From assembly GCA_031372705.1 (NCBI GenBank), contig JANMLV010000070.1:1-14808 (forward strand): a DNA stretch of 14,808 nt, in the 5' to 3' direction. The stretch comes from UBA7236 sp031372705. Lineage in GTDB: Bacteria > Bacteroidota > Bacteroidia > Chitinophagales > BACL12. The translations under genes were made by a program, and so were the position numbers. Below are positions 1-7,890 of the stretch, piece after piece. Below the pieces are notes generated by a model, which saw only the letters and a list, made by a program, of their open reading frames with translations, was not told where the DNA came from and did no database searches. Within the stretch, counting starts at the first letter, position 1. Each line of letters begins with the position of its first letter.

Positions 1-599
1 GTATCTCCGGCTATAATACCAACATCGCATTTCATTTCAAATGCATAATCTTTAATTGTTAAAACAGTGCCTGAATCAGTAACATCACATCGAATCCAAC
101 CATAATGATTGCACATGAGCGAATCGGTAAATTTAATACCAACATAGTGGTCTAGCTTTTCGGGATACCAAAATCCGCCTTCGACTGTGAATGATATGCC
201 TGGTGGACCGTTGACTGTCCGATAGGCCATTTTCAGTTTGCCCTCCATGTAAAATAATAAATTGTTGTCGATAAAATCGCCTGAGCCTAGTGCATAAGGC
301 AAATAAATATATCCCGGATAATTATAGTGCATTGTTGCAGCTATAAAGTTGTTTATCGGATTTACAGAAATATACCAAACATAATTTTCTCCGAAATAGG
401 TGGAACCCGCCTTGTTTGAAAAAGCAAAATCAATTATTTCATCTGTTATTTCAAGATTTAAATAATAATGATTATTTATGTCAATAACAGTATCAGGTTC
501 GATATCATGATAAATTGCCTGCGATTGTATTGAATTGCTAGTCAACAAAAACACGCTTGCTGACAACGAGTATGCACACAACTTTTTCTCTTGAGTCAT
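1..599 (-). CDS. Secreted protein, partial (C-terminus beyond the left edge)
   Basis: This is an open frame of 199 codons from an ATG at 599 to the edge of the window, with no stop. The N-terminus has a signal-peptide pattern: KK at residues 5-6, a hydrophobic stretch at about 8-20 and a likely cut after QSQA (28). The mature part is rich in beta-type residues. It contains YVGIKF (152-157), HYGWIRCDV (165-173) and LTIKDYAFE (180-188), followed by IIAGD. This YVGxKF / HYGWxRxDV / I.DYAxE / I.AGD series is known from many secreted Bacteroidota proteins of unknown function, which usually carry a T9SS C-terminal domain; here that end lies outside the window. The start lies 4 bases after the stop of the glycosidase-like gene at 604-3207, so the two are probably co-transcribed. 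The biochemical role is unknown. Confidence 0.8.
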   Translation of the reverse strand, partial: MTQEKKLCAYSLSASVFLLTSNSIQSQAIYHDIEPDTVIDINNHYYLNLEITDEIIDFAFSNKAGSTYFGENYVWYISVNPINNFIAATMHYNYPGYIYLPYALGSGDFIDNNLLFYMEGKLKMAYRTVNGPPGISFTVEGGFWYPEKLDHYVGIKFTDSLMCNHYGWIRCDVTDSGTVLTIKDYAFEMKCDVGIIAGD

Positions 600-603
600 T
601 GCC

Positions 604-3207
604 TTAAATTTTAACCAATGATTTTACAATTTCGAATCCACTTGCATTTGAAATTTTTACATTGTAAATGCCACTAGGTAAAGTAGAGATAATTATGGGT
701 TCTAACCCTTTTGGGTATGTTTTTATTAACTCAGTTCCACTTATCGTGTAAATACTAACAGCATATTGTTCATCATAATTTGTGATGTTATCAAAATTTA
801 GCGAAAAATAGTCTCCACTAGGATTTGGATAAAGCGTGCAATTTTGTGGTGAAAGCACATATTGAGATATTACAGACCGCATACTATGGGTGAATGTTAT
901 CTTAATGTATCCATAAGAATATGCAGGCACACTAATTTTTTCTAAAGCACCAATATTAGGGCAAACGGCCAGGTTCTCCATATTGTAAGTTATACCTTTT
1001 ATTTCAATAGGGTATGGATTAGTAAGGTCGTAGCATTCGTTTAGTTTATACAATGCATTAAACCCTGTGGTAGAATATGCTTGGGAAGCATCTACACAAG
1101 TAATAGTGGCATCACCAAAAACTATAGATTCACCGGGCCATAGATCATCGAAATAGTTGGTTGCTAATCTATAACATTGACTTTCTTCTGACGTGTTGGT
1201 GTAATAAATGTATAATGTTGTAAATGCAGGGTCAACAAACACAGTTGGCGGATTGTTTGGGTTAGTTATTGATTTAACCGTATTTGATTTTAACAACAAT
1301 AGGTTGTTTTTTGTTATTTCACTAAGCAGTTCAAAGGTGAAATAAGATACTTTTTTCTTATAAAAAGGCTTGTCTGTTAAATATGGAGAGCCAACATCAT
1401 CAATATCGGGATAGGCAATAGCCTCATCCACTAGTTCAATTGGTAAGTCGGCACCTACTAATAAGTCCCCCGAGCCACCTGCATAGTTTTGCACAGTTGA
1501 ATAAGTGAAAAAATTAGCTCTAAAAGGAGATAAGAAATTAATTTTGACGTTTTTTAACCACCATTCTAATGTTAACACGCCATGAGTGAATCCTGTAATG
1601 CTTGCGAAAATCCGTTGATCGATACCACCTTCATCTGCAGCTAAATTCCATTCCGTCACCCATAATTCTTTGCCACCTTCTGCATACGTTTCTTCAAAGT
1701 GAAAAATTGCACTATAGTCATTGTATGAGTTAGTATAACCTGTTTTAATTAACTCTTTAATATTTCCCGGTAGATTTGTTATACCGATAAAGCCATCAAA
1801 TGCATTTCTTAACCTTATATCATATTCATCAAATTGCCATTCATCGTCAACCAAAGTAACACAAGGGTAGCTTTCATCCAAGTTTAAATTAAAAATGTCT
1901 TCCCAATCATTACTTGTATAATACATGTGCAAAATAATTGCATCAAACTTTCTCCTGCTGCCAATGCCAGATACTGCAATGATGTCATCATAGTGCCTAT
2001 ATAAATCTTCATTCCACTCGAGTTTATCAATGCAAGTTGCTGATTGAGCCCTTGCAATCAACACTGTTCCTTCAACAGGTGCTGCAACTAATCCCACTTT
2101 GGTTGTGAAATGCGTAAGCCCTTTAAAATATTTAATATAGTTATTGCCAATATTGTTGCCTGCCAAATCCTGTTCTAGCATAGCAGGGCTTAATACCATT
2201 TCAAGGTTGGCTTGTGCAGTTGCATTTAAGTAATCCACCCCATTAATAAAATCCCAATAGTTGCCACTACCATCACCTAGCGTAATGCCGTCAGGTTCAA
2301 TATTGTCGAAATGCTCAAACCCTAATGTCTTGCAAAAAAAATCGACATAGGTTTCGTTGCCAATTTCCACGCCCGCTACATTTACACTGTATATAGCATT
2401 GGATTCCATATATTCAATAATAGCTTTGCATTCAGGAGCGGGTTCGCTCACAATATTTAAACATACAATAACGTCGACTGTAAGTGTGGGATTATTATCT
2501 TCAATTAATTTCACCAATTTTAGGAAATCATTCAAATAATTCGTTCCCGCAGGTAATGTTTTTTGAAGATTCCATTTAACTATGTAGTTGTTAAAAAGGT
2601 CTCTAAGGTTATTATCCATCCATAATGCCCAATCTTCAGCATTGTCCTCAAAATTTTGTGTTTCAATTTCAGCTTCTGTATCACAGCAGTTCATGTCTCC
2701 ATCTGTCCAGTCAAAATAACGAATTATTTCGGTTAAGTCGTAACCATAACCTTGCGAAGGTGCACCTGTTTCAACATCGTGCATCAAATGCATGAATTTA
2801 CTAAGTGAGCCACTTGGGAATCGCAAAACTTTGGGTGCTAAATCACTGAGCCAACCCCATTGTAATGCGGTGGTTGTAGTCCAATCAACACCGGGTTCAC
2901 CTTCCTCATACGGCAAAGTGTTTTCATCAAACATGCCGGTTACATTGAAGCCATATAATTCCTCATTGATTTCTTTAGATTCACTTAATAGTTGGACATT
3001 TATTTGATTAGGCGGGTCTAATGGGTCTAAAAAAAGGTTATTTTCAATTGATTTTGATGCCCCGATTCGCTCAATCCCAGTAGCATCTTCGTACAAAAAC
3101 ACCGTATCCGGACCGTCTAAATAATAAAATTCTGTTAACGGTCCAACTTGACCAGCCAAAATTCGACTTAGAAAAAGTGCAGTAATTAAAAAGGTTAAAT
3201 TTTTCAT
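604..3207 (-). CDS. Secreted glycoside-hydrolase-like protein (clan GH-A type) with T9SS type A sorting domain
   Basis: Protein of 867 residues. A signal peptide spans about residues 1-19. Residues ~70-560 look like a (beta/alpha)8 glycosidase of the arabinofuranosidase/glucuronidase-like sort. They include LYGFN (84-88), LRFPSG (128-133, where LRFPGG is usual), VEIGNE (280-285) with E285 as candidate acid/base, and LWVTEWN (515-521) with E519 as candidate nucleophile. The acid/base in a GNE motif and the nucleophile in a TEW/TEY motif are hallmarks of clan GH-A. Residues ~610-775 form a beta-rich domain, as in GH51/GH79-like enzymes. The end is a T9SS type A domain (~787-867: LYPNPSGDYFSL, then LPSGIYNVKIS), so the protein is probably exported and attached to the cell surface. 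The substrate cannot be told from sequence. The residue spacing (E285 to E519) is long because of inserted loops. Catalytic activity is inferred; family membership is fairly secure, the exact GH family is not. Confidence 0.78.
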   Translation of the reverse strand: MKNLTFLITALFLSRILAGQVGPLTEFYYLDGPDTVFLYEDATGIERIGASKSIENNLFLDPLDPPNQINVQLLSESKEINEELYGFNVTGMFDENTLPYEEGEPGVDWTTTTALQWGWLSDLAPKVLRFPSGSLSKFMHLMHDVETGAPSQGYGYDLTEIIRYFDWTDGDMNCCDTEAEIETQNFEDNAEDWALWMDNNLRDLFNNYIVKWNLQKTLPAGTNYLNDFLKLVKLIEDNNPTLTVDVIVCLNIVSEPAPECKAIIEYMESNAIYSVNVAGVEIGNETYVDFFCKTLGFEHFDNIEPDGITLGDGSGNYWDFINGVDYLNATAQANLEMVLSPAMLEQDLAGNNIGNNYIKYFKGLTHFTTKVGLVAAPVEGTVLIARAQSATCIDKLEWNEDLYRHYDDIIAVSGIGSRRKFDAIILHMYYTSNDWEDIFNLNLDESYPCVTLVDDEWQFDEYDIRLRNAFDGFIGITNLPGNIKELIKTGYTNSYNDYSAIFHFEETYAEGGKELWVTEWNLAADEGGIDQRIFASITGFTHGVLTLEWWLKNVKINFLSPFRANFFTYSTVQNYAGGSGDLLVGADLPIELVDEAIAYPDIDDVGSPYLTDKPFYKKKVSYFTFELLSEITKNNLLLLKSNTVKSITNPNNPPTVFVDPAFTTLYIYYTNTSEESQCYRLATNYFDDLWPGESIVFGDATITCVDASQAYSTTGFNALYKLNECYDLTNPYPIEIKGITYNMENLAVCPNIGALEKISVPAYSYGYIKITFTHSMRSVISQYVLSPQNCTLYPNPSGDYFSLNFDNITNYDEQYAVSIYTISGTELIKTYPKGLEPIIISTLPSGIYNVKISNASGFEIVKSLVKI

Positions 3208-3243
3208 AGGTTGAATCTTTATTGGTGGGTTAAATATTGATTG

Positions 3244-3280
3244 TTAAGATTTAGAAATTACATCTATTTCTAATCTTTAA
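3244..3280 (-). repeat. Imperfect inverted repeat (hairpin) in the presumed 5' leader of the glycosidase-like gene
   Basis: The arm at 3244-3258 (TTAAGATTTAGAAAT) is the reverse complement of the arm at 3266-3280 (ATTTCTAATCTTTAA) except for one shifted base on each side. They flank a 7-base loop. It lies 37 bases upstream of the start codon at 3207 and downstream of the candidate promoter. It could be a leader structure or a protein-binding site. Because both arms are AT-rich, chance cannot be excluded. Confidence 0.4.
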
Positions 3281-3308
3281 TAAAGTAAATTAAAAATTTG
3301 ACTAATAT

Positions 3309-3316
3309 CAAATTTA
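3309..3316 (-). promoter_or_regulatory. Candidate -7 box (TAAATTTG) upstream of the glycosidase-like gene
   Basis: On the minus strand the sequence reads TAAATTTG, a full match to the TAnnTTTG element used by the Bacteroidota housekeeping sigma factor. It would give a leader of roughly 95 bases before the ATG at 3207. No TTTG lies at the preferred distance of about 19-21 bases upstream, so support rests on the -7 box alone in an AT-rich region. Confidence 0.3.
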
Positions 3317-3438
3317 ATTTATTTTAAGCCAATTGGATGTAGGATTTCAAATGTTAATATGTATATTGAGGGCTTGAGCCATCCAACCGCCTAAACTTTA
3401 GGAATGATTTGCAAATATGATAACTAAACCAAAAATGA

Positions 3439-3480
3439 TGTAAAAAAATAGAATCCGCCCCGGGTCACCATTTTTTTATA
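3439..3480 (-). terminator. Possible terminator: A-tract, GC-rich loop, T-tract inverted repeat
   Basis: An 11-base arm centred on TAAAAAAAT (3441-3449) pairs with ATTTTTTTA (3470-3478) and one flanking pair plus a G-U. The 20-base loop contains CCGCCCCGGG, an unusual GC patch in this AT-rich context. It lies about 40 bases after the stop of the phosphoribosyltransferase gene. The stem is A/T only, so this is not a classical GC-stem terminator, but a run of T follows the GC patch on either strand. Confidence 0.3.
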
Positions 3481-3520
3481 GGTTAAAATAGGAAATTTAA
3501 GCAATGATTTTTCGCACGAA

Positions 3521-4036
3521 TTACATCAAATAAATCCCTTCATTACCCTTTTCACTCAATATCACTTTTATATGCTCATGCATAGTGGTAGATAGTGAAA
3601 GCCCTACATAGTCAGGACTTACAGGAAAAAGCTTATGCTTGCGCTCAACCAAAACTGCATTGCGAATTTTTTTAGGCGAATAATTGAGTAACGGCTTAAT
3701 GGCATATAATAACGTTCTGCCGGTATTGGCAACATCATCAATTAAAATAATTGTTTTGTTATCAATTTCCTCTTCGGTTAGATTTAACTCAACGGCGCTA
3801 TTGCCCGGATCGTTTTTGTCTAATTCAATATGGGTTAGTGTGATATTAGCTGAAAGTATTTGCTTTAATTCGTTATAAATTAGTGCTGCAAAAGCGTAAC
3901 CTTCAGTGGCTTTACAAATACCAGCAATTACAATTTCTTTTTCGTCGTAATTATCTTCCGCAATTTCAAAAGCTATTCTTTTTATTTTCTGATAAACCTT
4001 CTCTGCAGTTACAATCTTGGTTAATGTTTGTTCCAT
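3521..4036 (-). CDS. Phosphoribosyltransferase family protein (type I, PyrR-like)
   Basis: Protein of 171 residues with no signal peptide, so cytosolic. The PRPP-binding signature of type I phosphoribosyltransferases is complete: four hydrophobic residues, two acidic ones and the loop, IILIDDVANTGRT (96-108), with D100-D101 and the TGRT loop. The following AVLVERKHKLFPVSPDYVG (127-145) resembles the region after the PRPP loop in PyrR and related proteins of about 165-180 residues. Such enzymes use PRPP to convert a free base to a nucleotide, or bind nucleotides as regulators. Base specificity cannot be read here, and the Bacteroidota members of this branch are not shown to be true PyrR. The start codon is 2 bases beyond the stop of the upstream protease gene, so it is almost certainly read from the same transcript, although no functional link to a secreted protease is obvious. 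Confidence 0.88.
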   Translation of the reverse strand: MEQTLTKIVTAEKVYQKIKRIAFEIAEDNYDEKEIVIAGICKATEGYAFAALIYNELKQILSANITLTHIELDKNDPGNSAVELNLTEEEIDNKTIILIDDVANTGRTLLYAIKPLLNYSPKKIRNAVLVERKHKLFPVSPDYVGLSLSTTMHEHIKVILSEKGNEGIYLM

Positions 4037-4038
4037 AA

Positions 4039-6480
4039 TTAATGTGCTATCATTATTTTATTTGTTGTGATAATACCATTTTCTGCTATCATTAATAAAT
4101 ATATTCCATTGCTTAATGCAGCAGTATTTATGGTGGTTGTTTCTATTGAAGCCGTTGTTGTAAAAATAATATCTCCCAAAGTATTTACTAAAGTAATTTG
4201 ACTGCCTGCAGTAACACCTTCAACATGTATATTATTATTTGCAGGATTTGGAAATATACTGATTAACGATTCGCTTGTTTCTCCGGCTTTCAGTGGGAGC
4301 GTAGTGGCATTAAAAGTTTCACTCCAATTGCTGAATCCGAAGCCATCGCAAAATGCGCGTACTTTAATGGTGTAATCGGTATTCGGAATTAATCCACTTA
4401 TTGTTTTTGAATTCAGTGTGGTTTTAGCTTTGAGTGCAGCACCGCCTGTTGGCTTATACCAAACTTGATATCCGGCAGCATTGGGAATTAAATCCCAACT
4501 CAATTTAATTTTAGTGGAAGTAACGGCATCTTGTACAATATTTTCAGGTGCGTTTAAATAATCATCGGGTCCGCAGCCCCAGCTTCCGGTTAACATCCTA
4601 AATGCATCGGCTTTGCCATATCCCCAAAGGTTGTTTGGTAATGCATCGCCTGTAAATGCATCTTTTCTGGCTTGAGATAATAATGCATCCTTAATTTGAC
4701 CGGCACTTGCATCCGGATTTTGCTGCAAATAAAGTGCAACAATACCTGCAACCGCAGGTGATGAAAATGAAGTGCCATTATACATGTAATGTTGTCCATC
4801 TTCAGAAACATAATTTGCTGCAGATTCTTCGATAAGCCAATTAATCAATGTTGGCGAAGCAGTAGAAAGTATGCGCGCACCGGGAGCACATATATCCGGT
4901 TTTATGCGGTCATCGCGGGTTGGTCCGTGACTTGATGTATAAAAAAGCGAGCCAACTATATCAACCAAAGGAGGATAAACATGGTAATAATTAGTCATTG
5001 AATCTCTATTAACATAGCTGCCGACTGTAATTACATTATCGCTGCATTGCCAGCTGCTTACAATAGTTTGGTCGGTGTCCGGGCTCTTGTAATTGATGAT
5101 TTCGGGAAGTGTTGCAGCAGTTGGCAATCCGGTAGTAACGTAATTAGATAAACCTGTTGTTGCCTCTGTGCTCCAAATATCAAAATTGCCTGAACCGGAG
5201 GTTGTAAATCGCCAATAATAAGTGCTCACATCGGGTGTGATGGCAAATTCGAGTAAATATTTTCCATCGAGTAATTGAGCAAATATTTTCACTAAACCGC
5301 CGCCGGGAATGGTATAGATAACGGAGTCGATAATATCGAAATCGAAATTAAAATCGCTTATAAGATTATACGTTGGTGTAGTACCGATATTTGTCCACGT
5401 TGCAGGGTCATCTGCTCCGATAGTAAAATTTACGGAATTAAATGAAGCTGTATCTGCCCATAATTGAAAATAAGCGAGATTGGCATAACTGAGTTTTTTA
5501 AACCAAGTAAATTGCGGTGTTGGTGTAACCGTATATCCTAAATGGAATGGCAAATGTCCTGCATTTCCGCCTGCAGCAACTAGTGCTCTACCGTTTTGTT
5601 CAGTAATTAAGGCATCAATTACCTGCGCCGTTAAATCAGTTCCATCGTGTGAACCGCCATAGGTGCCCAACGAAGTATTTATTACACAAGGTTTGCCTAA
5701 TTCATTTGCTTTATTATAAATGTAGGCTATTGCATCGGTTATGGTGGTGTAATAATCGGTTGCAAAATTCATGGAAACGAGTATGAGGTCTGCATTTGGT
5801 GCAACGCCTCTGTATGCGTTTGCCGCGTTGCCACTTGATGCAGCTACACCGGTTACACCGGAGCCATGACTATACTCATATTGATTAAAATCGCCACTAG
5901 GGCAAGTGCCGTTTGCAATCATGGCACTATCGCATTCAATTCCGTAGGTATAAGGATAGGGTGCAGCGCCATCGGTTAGGTTTTGGTCCCAAACGTATTT
6001 AATTCGGGTATTGCCATCGGCATCTTTAAAATCGCCGTGATTGATGTCGAAAGGTGCATCTACCACACCAACAATTACATTTGTTCCGTCGTAACTTTGG
6101 TCTAAAGGCCAGTAACCATAGTAGGCAGAGTCTACATTATTGTGTTTTACCATTACATCATTTAGCAGCTGCAGTTTTCCGGAAGGGATATCAATTTGAG
6201 TTGCAATTCCGCTTCCATTAAGGGCCTTAATTGCCGGTATCGTTAAATCTGCGGCAACAATGTTACCTGCTTTAAACTTAAATACACCGTTATTAGCTTG
6301 AACAAATGATATTATTTGTTGAACATCACCTTGCACAAGTATAGGTAATATGGTGCCTTCAGGGCTTTGGTTGATTGCATGATAGGCAGCCAAAGTTATG
6401 CTACTTTTATTCGTGCGATTTTGTCCGTAAATAACGGTGCAGTAGCACATCGTCAATAATAATAGAAGCTTAATACGCAT
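4039..6480 (-). CDS. Secreted S8 (subtilisin) family serine peptidase with fibronectin III and T9SS type A domains
   Basis: Protein of 813 residues. A signal peptide covers about residues 1-20, followed by an inhibitor-like propeptide (~40-115). The catalytic domain has Asp141 (GVVDAPFD), His205 (SHGSGVTG), oxyanion Asn306 (AAGGNAG) and Ser571 (NGTSFSSPAVAG), so the triad is intact. The stretch YRGVAPNADLILV (223-235) is typical of the Csp-like S8 group. About 170 residues of beta-rich sequence (~310-480) are inserted between the oxyanion Asn and the Ser region. Residues ~643-728 form a fibronectin type III domain (WDLIPNAAGYQVWY, then DYTIKVRAF). The end (~738-813, IFPNPANNN to NGIYLLMI) is a T9SS sorting domain. 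It is probably a surface-bound or released protease for protein degradation. It is transcribed divergently from the Fe-S gene at 6549 and leads an apparent two-gene transcript. Confidence 0.93.
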   Translation of the reverse strand: MRIKLLLLLTMCYCTVIYGQNRTNKSSITLAAYHAINQSPEGTILPILVQGDVQQIISFVQANNGVFKFKAGNIVAADLTIPAIKALNGSGIATQIDIPSGKLQLLNDVMVKHNNVDSAYYGYWPLDQSYDGTNVIVGVVDAPFDINHGDFKDADGNTRIKYVWDQNLTDGAAPYPYTYGIECDSAMIANGTCPSGDFNQYEYSHGSGVTGVAASSGNAANAYRGVAPNADLILVSMNFATDYYTTITDAIAYIYNKANELGKPCVINTSLGTYGGSHDGTDLTAQVIDALITEQNGRALVAAGGNAGHLPFHLGYTVTPTPQFTWFKKLSYANLAYFQLWADTASFNSVNFTIGADDPATWTNIGTTPTYNLISDFNFDFDIIDSVIYTIPGGGLVKIFAQLLDGKYLLEFAITPDVSTYYWRFTTSGSGNFDIWSTEATTGLSNYVTTGLPTAATLPEIINYKSPDTDQTIVSSWQCSDNVITVGSYVNRDSMTNYYHVYPPLVDIVGSLFYTSSHGPTRDDRIKPDICAPGARILSTASPTLINWLIEESAANYVSEDGQHYMYNGTSFSSPAVAGIVALYLQQNPDASAGQIKDALLSQARKDAFTGDALPNNLWGYGKADAFRMLTGSWGCGPDDYLNAPENIVQDAVTSTKIKLSWDLIPNAAGYQVWYKPTGGAALKAKTTLNSKTISGLIPNTDYTIKVRAFCDGFGFSNWSETFNATTLPLKAGETSESLISIFPNPANNNIHVEGVTAGSQITLVNTLGDIIFTTTASIETTTINTAALSNGIYLLMIAENGIITTNKIMIAH

Positions 6481-6548
6481 GTTGTTGATTATTGATTTTT
6501 ACAGTCCTAAAATTACACTTAATTTAGCAACCTTATAAACGAATTGGG
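6481..6548. promoter_or_regulatory. Divergent promoter region between the S8 peptidase and the Fe-S operon
   Basis: This 68-base gap separates two start codons that face away from each other, so it must hold or overlap promoters in both directions. One-mismatch versions of TAnnTTTG occur on both strands: TAATTTAG at 6520-6527 (plus) and TAAGGTTG at 6528-6535 (minus). Neither has a clear -33 TTTG, so the exact start points are uncertain. The plus-strand ATG at 6549 is directly preceded by TTGGG. Confidence 0.4.
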
Positions 6549-7865
6549 ATGCATATAGTTTTGCAGGTTGTATTTGCGTTAGTTTTTGGAGTTTCAGCTT
6601 GGCTGGCTTTCAAGAAATTCGCAGCAATAAGGAGTAATATTATGTTGGGTAGGGCAGAACATTTGTCGGATCAGCCCGGCAGACGTTGGAAGCATATGGC
6701 ATTATTTGCTTTAGGGCAGAAGAAAATGTTCAAAAAGCCTATTCCTGCCGTGCTACACCTATTTATTTATGTGAGTTTTGTGATAGTGAATGTTGAGATG
6801 CTGGAAATTGTAATCGATGGAGTTACAGGTCATCATCGCTTTTTCGCTCCTTATTTGGGTGGATTTTATACATTTATTATCAGTGTAATTGAATTGCTTG
6901 CGGTATTAGCACTCTTAGCAACGTTTGCATTTTTATGGCGCAGAAATGTGATGAAATTAAAACGGTTAAATCAACCTGAATTAAAAGGATGGCCATTTAA
7001 AGACGCCAATTTTATTTTGTTGATGGAAATTATTTTAGTGTGTGCCATTTTAACTATGAATGCCACCGATTTCAGGTTGCAACAGTTGGGTGCTGCACAT
7101 TATCCTCAAACCGGTAATTTATTAATTGCTCAATACACAAGCAATTTATTTATGGGGATGAGCACTGATGCTTTAATTATAATTGAACGCACAGCATGGT
7201 GGCTGCATATTATCGGTATCTTATTCTTTTTAAATTATATACCTTATTCGAAACACTTGCATATTATTTTAGCTTTTCCAAATTCTTATTATGTGCGATT
7301 TATGGAAAACGGAAAAATGGAAAATATGCCGGTTATAATGAACGAGGTGAAAACAATGCTGGACCCGTCTGCAGTGGTTGAACCTATTGCAAATCCCCCT
7401 AAATCGTTTGGTGCAAAAGATGTTACCGATTTAACCTGGAAGCATTTAATGGATGCATACGCTTGCACAGAATGCGGCAGATGCACTTCTGCTTGTCCGG
7501 CAAATATTACAGGCAAACAATTGTCGCCACGCAAAATTATGATGGACACGCGCGATAGGCTCGAAGAAGTTGGTCATAATATTAAAACTAAAGGTGCTGA
7601 TTTTAATGATAATAAATCGTTGTTGGGCGACTATATCAGTATTGAAGAAATAAGAGCATGCACAACATGTAATGCATGTGTTGAGGAGTGTCCTGTAAAT
7701 ATTAGTCCGCTCAGCATTATTCTCGAATTGCGCAGATATGCCATTATGGAGCAAAGTGATGCGCCTCAAGAATGGAATTTGATGTTTAATAATATGGAAA
7801 ATAATCAAGCACCTTGGCAATTTAATCCTGCCGATAGATTGAAGTGGGTTGATGAGATAAATTAA
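6549..7865 (+). CDS. Membrane-bound 4Fe-4S dicluster oxidoreductase with NarI/DsrM-like cytochrome b part
   Basis: Protein of 438 residues. The N-terminal part has five likely membrane helices (about 3-20, 66-88, 105-129, 154-171, 213-231), resembling the gamma-subunit type cytochromes NarI and DsrM. H70 in helix 2 and H220 in helix 5 are candidate heme b ligands. The C-terminal part has two [4Fe-4S] ferredoxin motifs: C306, C309, C312, C316-P and C371, C374, C377, C381-P. Together with the next gene it makes the domain set of HdrD/GlpC/FadF-like proteins, which pass electrons between a cytoplasmic donor (for example ETF, lactate or glycerol-3-phosphate type flavoproteins) and membrane quinone. 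The pair is common and adjacent in Bacteroidota, where the physiological donor is not settled. The next gene starts 25 bases after the stop. Confidence 0.88.
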   Translation: MHIVLQVVFALVFGVSAWLAFKKFAAIRSNIMLGRAEHLSDQPGRRWKHMALFALGQKKMFKKPIPAVLHLFIYVSFVIVNVEMLEIVIDGVTGHHRFFAPYLGGFYTFIISVIELLAVLALLATFAFLWRRNVMKLKRLNQPELKGWPFKDANFILLMEIILVCAILTMNATDFRLQQLGAAHYPQTGNLLIAQYTSNLFMGMSTDALIIIERTAWWLHIIGILFFLNYIPYSKHLHIILAFPNSYYVRFMENGKMENMPVIMNEVKTMLDPSAVVEPIANPPKSFGAKDVTDLTWKHLMDAYACTECGRCTSACPANITGKQLSPRKIMMDTRDRLEEVGHNIKTKGADFNDNKSLLGDYISIEEIRACTTCNACVEECPVNISPLSIILELRRYAIMEQSDAPQEWNLMFNNMENNQAPWQFNPADRLKWVDEIN

Positions 7866-7890
7866 GGTGTTAAATATTTAATTGAATAAA

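Larger units (their letters stand above)
3208..3520. other. Intergenic region of 313 bases between the phosphoribosyltransferase and glycosidase-like genes
   Basis: No credible reading frame is present on either strand. The gap contains, from right to left in the direction of transcription, an A-tract/T-tract inverted repeat with a GC-rich loop (3439-3480), a Bacteroidota-type -7 box (3309-3316) and an AT-rich hairpin (3244-3280). These suggest the end of one minus-strand transcript and the start of the next. Each is listed separately. Confidence 0.6.

Noticed and set aside
2357..3007. Short plus-strand frames opposite the glycosidase-like gene
   Set aside because: They are antisense to a long, well-supported reading frame and have no recognisable features.
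3333..3386. TTGGATG...CATCCAA inverted repeat in the intergenic gap
   Set aside because: The 7-base arms are separated by 40 bases, which is expected by chance at this length.
7289..7820. Open frames on the minus strand opposite the Fe-S membrane protein
   Set aside because: They lie antisense to a gene with clear ferredoxin motifs, have no recognisable domain and no promoter or start context; they are shadows.
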